Numbered from the stretch's first letter, positions 39,401 through 49,714 are shown. The stretch: DNA of 64,000 nucleotides from Apostichopus japonicus (GCF_037975245.1 NC_092567.1:5030214-5094213); one strand, 5' to 3'. Made by a program: numbers and translations. Notes: a model not told the origin generated them from the sequence alone.

Positions 39401-42400
39401 CATATCAAAACATGCTAAAATGAGTTAGTGTTTTTACCTTCAGGAACAGAATGTTGCTCAACTAATCGTTGTTTTGGGTCTGTTAACGTCACATCTGGAT
39501 GCCCGACGCCATCATGCTTTGATCCAATAACATTGTTAGTTTTGTCTAGCTCTGTTAATATGGAACTGATAGTATCCATAAGATGCTCTGGTTCAGGGAG
39601 GGAGTTACATGGAACAGCCTCTACACAAAGAAAAACAGCGAGAAAAATGAAGCAAAGTAATTTACTTTCAATACAGAATAATGATGACCTGTAACTAGAG
39701 CAAAAACAAGAAATGAAGCATTTAGAACAGCTTCTAGAAAAGCAAAAACAAAGAAACATTGGCAATTGCTGATATCCAAGCTTATTTAAATAGATGTCTT
39801 ACAACATGAATCTACATACTACTAGCTGCAATTTTATACGGGAAACACAGGAAATTTTCTTCACCAATAATGGCATGAGTATATCAATGGACAACAACTA
39901 TGGTCTCCAGTTATCTAAACATCGTCAAAATGAGAGACTGACAGCAATGATTTTCACTTGCAAACCATTCCATTGTCTAACTGCAATTTAACTCTTACTT
40001 GATGATCATTTTAACATTTCAGTTTTTTTTGCAAAATACAAGTTTTTGCATTAAGTTGATAGAGACTTCATTTGTTAAACAAACCTCACCAGGTCGTCAT
40101 GTGCACTTATTTAAGAAGCATACTTATATTCAATACTACATTAGATAAACTCTGCACAACTTTTAAGTTTGTACCTTCTGAAATTGACTTTCCTTCAACA
40201 AAGGCTGGTTGTTCCTGTGTTAACACGAGATTTGGATGCCCATTACAATCCTCTGATGATCTCATAACATCATAAGTTTTTTCTAGTTCTGCAGATGTCG
40301 AGCTACAAGTAGGCATGGGATGTTCTGAGTCAGTGAGGAAGCTACGTGGAATTACTCCTGCAAGAAGAAACGAGAGGAAAAAGGAGGCAAAATAAGTTTG
40401 CTCAATGCAGAATAATATGTGAACAAACCGCAAACATAGAAGGATTAGTCTAACCCTCTTACACTTATTTCATTCATCTTGAATCTACATGCAACCATTG
40501 ACAATTTGACACAAAAATTCAAACTATCAGCAGTTGAGCAGACATATCGATATGACAACCATGTTTTATAATCATCAAATTATCCATCCACCTTCCCTAC
40601 TTAATGTGATATATTTAGCTCATTGCACTTTTGAAGGTCTCGTCACCAGACTAAATCAGTGGAACAACCTCACTACATTCCAAAAACTTAGCTACTGCAT
40701 CTCTGAACGTGGTGACTTCTCTACGTTAATTACTACAATTTATCAAACACATGAAGTTCATAAGTTTGTACCTTCAGAAACCGAATCTGGCTCACAAACT
40801 GCCAGTTGTTCGTCTGTTGACATCATATCTGAATGTCTAACCCAATCTTCCACTGTTTTCATAACATCAATTCTTTTGTCTGGCTCCTTGGATGCTGGAC
40901 TGCAAGTAGCCATCTGTTCTTCTGTAGCAGTGTAAGACATGAAACAGCTTTCACAAAAGCAAAAATATTGTTTACTGCAGTGTATTAAAATGCATTCACT
41001 CCTACAATAAATTGTAAAACCATTCCTGAGATGGTAAACAGATCTTGAAAATGTTTCACATTCTAAATTCCACTCAATTTCAAACTGAAACAATGTCTCA
41101 GTCTTTCTCATATTTTAAGTTTGAATTTCCCTCATTGTTCGTCACCATAGAAATAATTGTTGCAACACACTTATTATGTGAACATGGCAAGAAAAATAAT
41201 AAGCCAACATTTTGCTCTTTCCTTCCTTCTTAGATCCTGACCGTTATATATCCTGCAAATTAGTGCAACTCACAGTAATGTGAGGTCTTACATGAAGTAC
41301 AATGTGTAGAATTTAATACATCAAACATATCACATAGGCCTACAGATAATTATGCCTCCGCAAAAAAATATAAAGTCAAAAATATAAAGGATCACTATCT
41401 GTCAAACATATAAAAAAAAATACATGATAAGACACTGCTGAAAATAAAATGTAATTCTAGTACCTTCAGATGGAGCATTTTCTCCTTCTCGGACACGGCT
41501 CTCAAAAGAAACCTGTTGAAGAAGCAGAACACGTTCTTATTACAAAACATTAGCATTGTAAACTTCAGTAAATAGAAATAGATCAATTATATGAGTGGAT
41601 TCAAACTTAATCTCCTTTCTCAAGACATCTATAAGGCATTACAGTGCCACAGAGCACGCTCAATACAGTTACCCATTCAAGCAGACCCTCTCATAGTATA
41701 CTCATAGTGAACACAAAATGAATGCATGAAAATTTTTGTAATGAAATTATATGGGTCAAATGACTGGGAAATGTTTAATAACAACTGTGCAAAGAAATTG
41801 AGGCTAGAGAGAGTTCCACATAGCAACCTCAGGGACACAAGTCCTGCACTTAAACACCTGACCTATCTAGACGAATGAAGGTAGAAAGATTCCTTACTAA
41901 CCACTCTCTGAAGATTTCAGTGAGAGCCACAGTACAGTGCCTTCTCTAAAGGCATATAGCCTAGGGATCACAACTTATTTACATTTCATAAATCAACCAA
42001 ACAGGGTCCCTGAACCCTGTTCTGGCCTCAGTTCATTTGAAATTGCAACATTTTAAAATTTTATGGAGGAGCTTGATGGTGTTTAAATTCCATATTTTCT
42101 AAAAAAATGGCACTATCTGATAAGGTAACTCTGCAATGTTCTTTCCTACAAACAGCCTTACAAGTGAAATGATGATTTTAATAGTTATGCTGGCTGACAC
42201 ATTGGAATGTTGGAAGTTTCTGAATGTAAGCTCCTCTCTTGGTAATGGAGGGAGGGAGTTTGGGGGGGGGGGTAAATTTAAATTGCACACTAACCTCTTT
42301 CACCCATGGAAGATTGATGATTCCATAGTCGTACAGAATTTCAGTGTCTTGCTTTATATCCTTGGTTGCAAAAAGACACAGTACTGGCCTGCTGTTGTAA

Positions 42401-43268
42401 GTCTTAACGACGATTTTGGAATTTATTTCCCCACCTATGCCATGATTAACAAGTCTTCCAAATTTTGGACCTGTTTGCGGTTCAGTGTTTGCATCAACAC
42501 TAGAAATAAAATGAGAATGGATAAGAATTGGTAAATCACCTGTTTGTATATCACATTGTAACTAACCAAAGTTGATAGCTACTTTTTTTTTTTAGTTTGT
42601 CATTGCAATCACGTACCTGATGCAAGGAGGGTATTGAAAAATATCGGTGAATGTAAAAATATACATTAATTCTCTGACACTTCAAACTGGACATCCAACA
42701 TATTGTAATTATTTCTCCACTTTGGCATTTTTAGCTTTGTTTCATCTTGAGGAATTGCCTTTACTTAGAGCAAAACAAAAAGCTTACCACCATTTCTTCT
42801 CTCTGTACTTAAAAAAGTAACGAAATACGCTTGGTTCTTCTATTTCCCTTTGTTCCCCTTCCTTGGCTGTGATCAGTTCCCCCGAGTAAGTTACCAGAAA
42901 CCATCCCATTTTGAATGACTGGGAAGTAAACAGACTCCTTCCTGAAAGAGGCAATGAGTTTTTTTGAAAAGTAATGAAATCCATCACTATTTACTATCAC
43001 TAATTGATATCACTAATCTCCTGTAGTAATAACTGCTGCCGAATACTTACCTTAACCACATCTAATAAATTTAACTTGACTGCATCATACCTCAAAACCC
43101 AACAATAGTTAAATAAAGAAGGACATTTACACTTGTAATTCAAATTGAAAATTTAAGTGAAAAAGTACCTTTTGTTGGTGATATCTTGACCAAAAACCCA
43201 GGTGGATCTTCCTGCATATATTTATCAAAACTAGGCCCTGGGCCGTGCCTTGTGCTACGTCTTGACAT
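36286..43268 (-). CDS. SET-tyrosine recombinase-Myb fusion protein (10 coding exons, 1,110 aa)
   Basis: The predicted coding exons (plus-strand coordinates, in order of translation) are 43169-43268, 42788-42941, 42295-42499, 41464-41512, 40772-40921, 40175-40357, 39438-39620, 37303-39216, 36728-36910 and 36286-36497. Every intron is GT/AG and every phase joins. The total of 3,333 nt gives 1,110 residues plus a stop. Domain order is SET (about 34-152), Ser/Thr/acidic linker with three duplicated exons (170-341), zinc-finger-like motifs (428-446 and 509-527), tyrosine recombinase (catalytic residues 781-938), acidic tract (980-1040) and Myb/SANT-like domain (1041-1110). It is probably a nuclear DNA recombinase moving the element. 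The role of the SET domain is unknown. The start is the first ATG after the exon 2 acceptor. The intact frame argues against a decayed copy. Confidence 0.85.
36728..36910 (-). CDS. Acidic linker exon
   Basis: Residues 980-1040. A run of Asp/Ser/Glu, including an eight-Glu stretch, is followed by a Ser/Glu-rich segment ending PPSMKK. It is 183 nt long, flanked by ccacag and gtaata, and phase 1 at both ends. It is probably a disordered spacer between the recombinase and the Myb-like domain. The length is the same 183 nt as two of the upstream duplicated exons, but the sequence differs. Confidence 0.8.
37303..39216 (-). CDS. Main exon: zinc fingers and tyrosine recombinase domain
   Basis: A 1,914-nt exon, residues 342-979. 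It opens with an acidic stretch, then C428-x2-C431-x9-H441-x4-H446 and C509-x2-C512-x11-H524 with C526/H527 as further ligands. The C-terminal half carries tyrosine recombinase landmarks: Arg781 in RRRQGEI (box I Arg, R-x-x-E), Lys829 in GNKGNTVPVLL (beta-hairpin Lys), Arg903 in TSLRKHVAT (box II Arg), His929 in FMGHD, and nucleophile Tyr938 nine residues later in HREFYRLP. The usual box II His three residues before Arg903 is Thr900. These enzymes cut and rejoin DNA through a 3'-phosphotyrosine. A donor at GATGATG|gtaaaa ends the exon; reading on instead reaches a stop at 37232. I cannot place it in Crypton, DIRS or any other named YR class. Confidence 0.85.
39438..39620 (-). CDS. Duplicated linker exon, copy 1 (nearest the recombinase exon)
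   Basis: Residues 281-341 in 183 nt, phase 1 in and out. Shared motifs with the other two copies include SLPEPEHLMDT, TELDKTNNV, GHPDVTLT and the ending VPEG. It has no recognised domain. Bounded by tgtgtag and gtaaaa. Confidence 0.8.
40175..40357 (-). CDS. Duplicated linker exon, copy 2
   Basis: Residues 220-280 in 183 nt, phase 1 in and out. It aligns without gaps to copy 1: FLTDSEHPMPT, AELEKTYDV, GHPNLVLT, ISEG. The adjacent intron also resembles that of copy 1 ('tcaatgcagaataat' against 'tcaatacagaataat'), so the duplicated unit included flanking intron. Bounded by ctgcag and gtacaa. Confidence 0.8.
40772..40921 (-). CDS. Duplicated linker exon, copy 3
   Basis: Residues 170-219 in 150 nt, phase 1 in and out. 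It lacks the first dozen residues of the other copies and is the most diverged: EEQMATCSPASKEPDKRIDV, then DMMSTDEQLAV and the ending VSEG. Bounded by gctacag and gtacaa. Confidence 0.75.
41464..41512 (-). CDS. Short linker exon after the SET domain
   Basis: 49 nt encoding VSFESRVREGENAPSE plus the first base of Gly, residues 154-169. It enters in phase 0 after the SET exon and leaves in phase 1, ending in the same S-E-G|gta pattern as the three duplicated exons, so it may be a fourth, mostly eroded copy. Bounded by caacag and gtacta. Confidence 0.75.
42295..42499 (-). CDS. SET domain, C-terminal exon
   Basis: Residues 85-153. CVDANTEP at the splice junction, then FGRLVNHGIGG (human KMT5A has the equivalent GRLINHS), PVLCLFATKDI and EILYDYG. 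These are the conserved C-terminal SET motifs that bind S-adenosylmethionine and the substrate lysine. Asn103-His104 and Tyr141/Tyr143 are kept; the Ser of NHS is Gly105. Bounded by tttctag and gttagt. Confidence 0.85.
42788..42941 (-). CDS. SET domain, N-terminal exon
   Basis: Residues 34-84. GRSLFTSQSFKMG, FLVTYSGELI, a QRE motif (residues 64-66), then VFRYFFKYREKKW. This follows the order of KMT5A/SET8-type SET domains (GRGV..F..G.FV.EY.GDLI..A..RE.....Y.YYF.Y). The exon joins the preceding one to make Gly34 and the next to make Cys85, restoring the WCVDA motif across the splice. Bounded by tctttcag and gtaagc. Confidence 0.85.
43169..43268 (-). CDS. First coding exon
   Basis: Starts ATG at 43266-43268 and encodes MSRRSTRHGPG...KISPTK, 33 codons plus one base. 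The spliced exon extends to 43276, where an acceptor (gattccag) leaves 8 nt of 5' UTR. The basic MSRRSTR start and short N terminus contrast with the long N-terminal region of KMT5A itself, so only the SET core was captured. Confidence 0.75.
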
Positions 43269-44365
43269 AATTTTGTCTGGAATCAAGAAGAAGGTTGATA
43301 GTGTCCATTACATATTACCCAGGGAGCCCAAAAAAGCAGACAGCACAACTTTTTCCAAACTATGTAATTCAGAATGTTTATATAATATATATCAACATTA
43401 AAATTTAACGACTAAATTCTAAGGAGACTTAATTATCATCTTTACAATTATTAAGTAAGGTGACTGAATCCAACAATGAGCTCATAGCATAACTTGGCCA
43501 AGCTACTAAATTTGAAAAGATTATACTAATTTCATGACTATAACATGATGCATCTAATCTTATGATAACATGTCACACCACAATATTCCCCTTGAAAAGA
43601 AAGGAAGGTTAATTACCTCAGAAGTGCAATACATTTGCTCCATTCATTTCACATAGCTTCAATTCTAGTATCTGTAACACATATACATGCAGCTATAACT
43701 CTTTAAGATTAACTTTTCTATCCATGGGCATCCTCAATATTCAGGTTACATAAAATTGAATAAAAAACAATAGAATGAAAAGTCTGGTCATCGAATACGA
43801 AAAAGCACCATGCAGACAGAAAGTCACAAAAGCGGTATACATATCTTGCAATGCCAAAATTATGACAAAATGTCAGTACTGCTTCCAACGTTTCAGTGTT
43901 TGATATGATGAAGTGCCCAACAACTGCCTCATGATTTATCCAAGGGGCAGACATGATTTAGATCCTACTAACAATAACATCCTACTGAGATCTAAATTAA
44001 CTAGCTAAAAAAGTAACTAAACTTTCCTTATGTGTATAATGCTGCAGCTATCATCTGAAGCCTGACTTAAAACTAGTGATGTTACACACAAACTGGCCTA
44101 ACCCATGTGGTATAATGTATTAGATCATATAGACCTACTGTTAATTTCCTACTATGCACACACTATGCTAGTAAGTAGTATGTATGCACAACTGGATCCT
44201 AACCTATATGACATTAAGTACAATGGTAGCACATGTGGCTTCCACAATGTACAGTAGGCTAGTCTATTAGAGGCCTATAATAGAAGTTCATAAACGAACG
44301 AACTGGAAATTACAAAAATAATTGGGGACACTGCACAGGATTATGATAAGTAAAGAGTAACTTAC

Positions 44366-44410
44366 TGACTGGATCTATTTTCCTTCAGAAGATTCTGTCT
44401 CCGTCTCATG
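44366..44410 (-). other. Probable non-coding exon 1 (5' UTR) end
   Basis: A strong donor (A|GTAAGTTA) on the minus strand at 44364-44365 could splice to the acceptor at 43277. The upstream limit is not determined, so 44410 is nominal. The 500 bp above it, up to the element end, would then hold the promoter and the TGGGGAC motifs. Confidence 0.4.
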
Positions 44411-44939
44411 AAAGCTGGATGTTATTAGCTAGCTGCATATTGTAGTTATCTCAGGTACAGTAGGTACTACAGTTATCTTTGTGGCAGTACATGAAATTCG
44501 AACACAGTAAGCATGCTGCAGTACAGTGTGTATGTTTGCTGATCTCACAGCAATGTAAATTGGGGACATGGTCCACTGTTAGTATTGTCAAAGTAGACAC
44601 ACCCCATATGATTGGAGCTCATCAATTGGGGACATTTGGTCACTAATTTAACCAGCTTCAAGCAGTCACATGACATGAAATTCTTGCACATAAATGGGGA
44701 CAACACCTTGACACACGCCCCACCAGTTAATGACACAAAGTGACACAGCTAGGCTGTAATGAATGCACCCAATGGGGACTGTCACAGATATTGCTCAAAC
44801 TTTAAAAAATACTTTCATTTGGCGGGAACTTCCAAAATCTGCACTTAACCCAAACGGGGAAGTCCCCGATTGGTAGTATGTCCACACTTGGAAGGTGTGT
44901 CATCATGTAAATGTCCCCAGTTGCCAGCGGGTACATACG

Positions 44940-45001
44940 CACACACACACACACGCACGCCAACCTGAATACATAGGTTCCTTTGCTTTTAGCAAGGAAC
45001 C
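44940..45001 (+). repeat. Resumed (CA)n and hairpin tail of the interrupted repeat
   Basis: After the 10-kb element the CA tract continues and ends with the hairpin GGTTCCTTTGC-TTTTA-GCAAGGAACC (44976-45001). The tail of the 21.3-kb copy has the same layout. The host repeat was therefore split by, or lies against, the SET-recombinase element. Confidence 0.65.
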
Positions 45002-46472
45002 AAAAACCAGACCAGTCCTTTCATTATATCTAAGCCTTCTTGGACCCACACACTTATATCAGTCACGTATACACTAATCTGGATAAATACTAATTTAAGC
45101 AAGTGATCCTTCTAATCCCCTGAAGCTTTCTGAGCAACACAGTTACTTTATTAGCAAGATTTAATTCACAAGGAAGAATACCATAATGGATATTTTAAAG
45201 TTCTGTATTTTGTGTTGTTTTTGCTACAATATGCTGGTAACAAACTTAGCCGTAAAAGGAAAGATAAGGACCTTGAAAACTTAATGTTACTTTGTTTCAC
45301 CAAATCACACCAGGAAAGATGAGAGTAGGCAGAGATATTAAAGGTTTGAACACAAACAAATGAAAAATGACATTAAATTTGTGGGACAAACTATTGTCTG
45401 AATCTGATTAAACGATAAATACCTCACTAGTATAAGTAACATTCATGTGATTGAAACAACATATTTAGATCTCTTACTTAGTTGCAGGATAGTCCAGTTA
45501 TGTGTGAATATAATATGGATTGGTCAACGATATAAAATATTACGTAACATGCAGCTTTATTTACTTTATTAAAACGTTTACGCATTGACTTAATTCTCAA
45601 CATTATTTGAGTCAAACACTAAGAAAGTATAGAAATCAACTTAAAATAATTTTTTTTTAGTCAAATTTGACATACATCTGTTCCTATTACTAACTTCCAA
45701 ATTTTCCCTATCACCATCCTGTGCATTTGACCAATTCGTAAAAGTACCACAGAAATTGTTAAATTTAATTTGATTAGTAATTACCTGAATCAACACCAAC
45801 AATTTAATGTAATATATCTGTTAGTGTTATAATGCTGCATGGAAGACCCACGTTTCACACCATCAGAAAGAACTAAAGACCTAAACATGACCAATTAAAA
45901 CCAGGGAGCTGCTACAGTAAGATACATGGTCAGTTAAACGGACTGTTACGACTGTTGTTATGTGTTATGATGAATAATTATACAGAAATTACAATAGCAG
46001 ACCTGTTCAATATGATTTATAACATTCTACGGTTTCATCTCAGAATAAACGTGAAGTTCATAGGACACAAATTCACAACCTTGAATATTAATAAAACGGC
46101 ATGTGTCAAAAAGATTGTACAATATATAGTAAACATTTCCAAAAGTCAATCTTTTAGCTATAGCTATATGGAAATTGTGCATAATATAGAACTAATGAGA
46201 TTCATTTAGACCATGTTCGCACGCAATATTCCACCCGCTCTCTCCCCCCCCCCCCCACCCAATGGAAGTAAGAGCGGGAAGGTATCTGAAAATTCTTTCT
46301 TTACGTCAGAATTTGTAATATTTCTAGCAACACGTAAACTACACAGATAATGTATCACTATATTAATTTATTTACACTTACTGAAAACAGTGCTAGGGCA
46401 GCATAACGCAAACAAGCTGACCAGACTTGCATTATGAGCAATAGCTGAATGAAAGGTGATCAAACTCTTTAC
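45002..46472. other. Probable intronic sequence, no gene seen
   Basis: About 1.5 kb of AT-rich DNA with a C homopolymer near 46243. The frame at 45955-46209 shows no domain. Confidence 0.4.
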
Positions 46473-46534
46473 CTGCCATTGACCGGTTTGTAGATTCAGA
46501 CGACGATACTCGTTCTCATTGGGACGATTCCAAA
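46473..46534 (-). CDS. Unidentified host gene, putative 62-nt exon
   Basis: Bounded by ttcaacag and gtaaag. After two bases that complete a Val codon begun in the 57-kb exon, it reads WNRPNENEYRRLNLQTGQWQ in phase 0 to the end. Downstream phase agrees with the 36-nt exon at 27171. The intron between them (46472-27207) would be about 19 kb and would contain the Harbinger, AGGTCA-repeat and SET-recombinase elements. I do not recognise the protein. Confidence 0.5.
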
Positions 46535-47361
46535 CTGTTGAAAAACATAAAAGAAAGATATGATAATGATAAGTGCAAACTTAATCTTTGTTGATCTTGA
46601 ATGAAATCATAAACATTATATTCAAGAGATTTATGTTGGCTCTTGATGATAACTTCATATTAGCTGAGTCATCAATCTACTTGATTCATTAAGTTTGATC
46701 TTATTAGTTAGCTATCATTATCATATCAGTAATATTACTGATCAGTTTACAATCCTTATATCTCAGTAAGATTATCGATCAGTTTACTATCATTATCATC
46801 TCGAATACGTCAGGAATACGTTATGAGAGTGTCAGAAAATGAAGTCCAAATATCGACGGTTTAGAATATTCTAAATAATGCACAAACTGACTTTGACTTC
46901 GACTTCATCGTCTCCGAATCTCTCTCTAAGCTGTTATCACGGGATACGTTAGTAGCTATTACACACACTGTCAAAAATAGTAAAGCATTTAATTGATCGG
47001 GCAAACGTGTTGTTTACACTAACTACACGCAAAAAAATGGAGTGTTGAATTTTAACACTTTCCAGGTGTAACCGTTCACCCTACACCTGAAGGGTTACTC
47101 TGACCCTGAGTAGGGTTACATAATTTATGTAGCGTGGATTTTTAACACCTGCAGAAGTGTACTTTCAGTTCGAGCATTCTGATTGGTCAAACCTCCCGTC
47201 AGCTGGATTCTTAGTGTAAGTTAAGTGTTTAAACGATACCACCGTACCGTGAACACCCATTTACCGTACCTAGCAATACTTGTACCAGTTTGTCGACATT
47301 TATCGTTACTAAATGTACTATAGTAACCACAGCCATATATACGTTCAAGCCACAAAACGTT

Positions 47362-47452
47362 ACGTACTCAGTGTGCGATAACGAGCTACAATGGCATGAA
47401 AATGACGTTATACTAGACTGGGGCCTGGAAGAATTGATTGAAAAATTCGAAG
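47362..47452 (+). pseudogene. Possible SAM-domain first exon of a transposon-borne gene
   Basis: An open stretch reads NELQWHENDVILDWGLEELI and then EKFEG before a donor-like gtatgt. The W-G-L-E-E-L-I..F pattern resembles the first helix of a SAM (sterile alpha motif) domain. It lies about 340 bp inside the TA-flanked element. The rest of the domain is not found in sequence order, so the gene is probably decayed. The call is tentative. Confidence 0.35.
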
Positions 47453-48411
47453 GTATGTTTTGATATTATATAAGTGTACATGACAAGAACGAGATATGCT
47501 TAGAGACCCACGACTAAGCTGGGTAGACGAATGCATTTGAATCGCTTGCGTTACGTAGACCTAACGTTAAAGTCATACTATAAGTTAATATAATAGGCTA
47601 GCTGCTGTTTGTCATAGTCAACTCATAATTGTCAACGAATCAGTGTAGCCTACATACAAGTAAACATTAAACGGAATTGCCTTCGGACGGACGGAGGACT
47701 TTGGTCTAGGCCTTTATTGTAATCTAGTGCATTCTATTCCTTTTTGTGCGTTTAACCGTAACTTCGTATACCCTGCGAGTCACTTTTTTAAGTAGTACTA
47801 GGCCTACTACTAGGCCTAGTACTAGTAGGGTATACTTAGGCTATTTCAAGACAATGCATTTTAAATAGCATCGGGCATGGGCCTATAGTTACGCTGGTAC
47901 TATGTTCAATAAGGGATAAACATATATTCATGTAATGCAATATATAATTACCACTAATTGCCATTTTAGCTTGTAAGTTGTAGCAAGTAGGCCGAAGCTG
48001 ATGTGGATTGGTGATACTTTTAGACCTAGGCCCAACTATAATTTAGCTATATTATGGAAGTGATCTAGCTGTTATAATTCATAGCAATCTACACAATTGC
48101 ATACAGTGGGAGTGAGCATTATTTTAAGCATTGTTAACATGATGCATTGGTTATAAAAGTTGCCTACCTTGTCTGATAAAAGTTTAATGCAAGTTCCTGT
48201 TTTGTCAAGTAATCACTATAGGCCATCTGGCTTTCTAGATTCAAACGTACTTGAAGAAGTTAGAATCACAACTGATTAAATTGTGGGCATTTTCTTTAGG
48301 AATGTTCATGTTTTGTGAGGGGTACATGTAAAAAACTGCTTATGCTCCAAGAAGGTTTTAACACAACTTCATTATGATGGGAATTTTCTTTTCTTTTCTT
48401 TGTTGTTACTT

Positions 48412-48690
48412 AGGAAGCATCAACTTGGAATTCTATTTGCAAAAGATTTCAGAGAGACCTCAGCAATATGTGTTACTTCTTGGAGGAAGCAAAATACACC
48501 CCAAGCAGTCATTTGTAATCATCCAGAGACATGCCCTACCCCAGAGGACATTTATGAAGCCATTGATGTTTGCTTCAAATTATTCTACGTGTTAAATCTG
48601 AATTATACCAAATTGCAAGTCTCGGTGCCTGGGAATTTTTCCAAAAAGTTGTCTACAAGTTGCCTGGTGGTGTGAAACGCAACCAGATTC
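48412..48690 (+). pseudogene. Frameshifted remnant of the element's main gene
   Basis: Coding-like sequence switches frame: RPQQYVLLLGGSKIHPKQSF in one frame, then ICNHPETCPTPEDIYEAIDV followed by CFKLFYVLNLNY in the next, then FFQKVVYKLPGG in a third. An acceptor-like ttacttag precedes it. The 'FK.FYVLNLNY' block resembles a family of transposon-expanded SAM-containing proteins of fish and invertebrates, as I recall it. At least two frameshifts make it a pseudogene. Confidence 0.4.
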
Positions 48691-48707
48691 GAGATTTTTA
48701 TGCTCAC

Positions 48708-49260
48708 CGTGCCGACAGAAAAGACAAAGTTACTGCAGTTTAGCAGTTGTCATAGACAGAACTCCATGTTTCCTCATCTCACGGATCAGAATGTATGTAA
48801 AGTTGTTGCCTATTTGAAATTGTCTTTGGGAAGAGTTTTTTCTTTGTGTTTAATTTGGAATACCAATGGCGCGAGCCAACAACAAGGACAAATTAACTGC
48901 AGTGTAGCAGTCATCATAGACAGTACTCCAGGTTTTCTCATCCCACGGATCAGCATATATCTAAAGTTGTTGCTTATTTGAAATTGACTTTGGGAAGAGT
49001 TGTTTCTTGCGTTTAATCTGGAATACCAAAAGGCATTTGCCAACAACAAAGACATAGTCACTGTAGTGTAGCAGTCATCATACACAGCACTCCATGTTTT
49101 CTCATCCCATGGATCAGAATTTTTCTAAAGTTGTTGCTTATTTGAAATTGACTTTGGGAAGAGTTGTTTCTTTGTCTTTAATCTAGAAACCAAAAGGCAT
49201 GTGCAAAAAAAATAAAGACCAAGTAACTGCACTGTAGCATTTGAAAATGTTGGCACTTTT
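48708..49260. repeat. ~174-bp tandem repeat, three units plus
   Basis: Units start near 48715, 48889 and 49062, each with 'ctgcagt.tagcagt.gtcata.acag.actcca.gttt' and 'aaagttgttgc.tatttgaaattg.ctttgggaagagtt'. The array begins within the decayed coding region, suggesting that a piece of the old gene was amplified in tandem. Confidence 0.8.
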
Positions 49261-49714
49261 AAGTTGACTTAATTCCACAAGACAATACTTTTATAGCCTA
49301 AATTGTTCGTTTTACATTTAATGGGATATAATAAATGGACCTCTGGAATAGGAAGGTAGTAGGGTGTTTAATTGCTGAAAATCCCACATTCTGAATTGTT
49401 TGTGTTGTCATTGCTTTTTGCTCTCTCTTAAATGTAACTTTCTGCTGCGAGCGATTCAAACATGCATCCATATTGTTTACCTAATTACTAAGTAATAATT
49501 AACCTAAAACCTGTATAAAATATTTACTAAACGGATGCGATGTAAACTTTTCTGGCAAAATTTTACATAACAGTATTGTATTTGCGTTACATAAAAAACA
49601 TGTAAAACTTTACAAACCAGCAGTTAAATATACATCCAGAAGTGTAAACGAGAGAGCACTATTGTGTGTTGAGAGTCCATTAAGTATCATCTTGACACAG
49701 ATGACAAATGAACA

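Larger units (their letters stand above)
34829..44932 (-). mobile_element. ~10-kb mobile element encoding a SET-tyrosine recombinase-Myb protein
   Basis: A single minus-strand gene fills the element. The ends are marked by clusters of TGGGGAC: CAAATGGGGACA at 34842 on the left and CAACTGGGGACA (reverse complement) ending at 44923 on the right, an inverted repeat of about 12 bp with one mismatch. The host repeat before it stops in (CA)n at 34822, and (CA)n plus the same repeat's hairpin tail resumes at 44940. ACATAC occurs on both sides (34823-34828 and 44933-44938) and is a possible target duplication. 'tataggctcc' at 34832 resembles the host tail 'cataggttcc', so the exact left boundary is uncertain by about 15 bp. 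The coding frame is intact, which suggests recent or current activity. Confidence 0.75.

Noticed and set aside
46740-46800. Repeated 'tatcattatcat/atcagttta' words
   Set aside because: Low-complexity AT-rich sequence without a clear unit.
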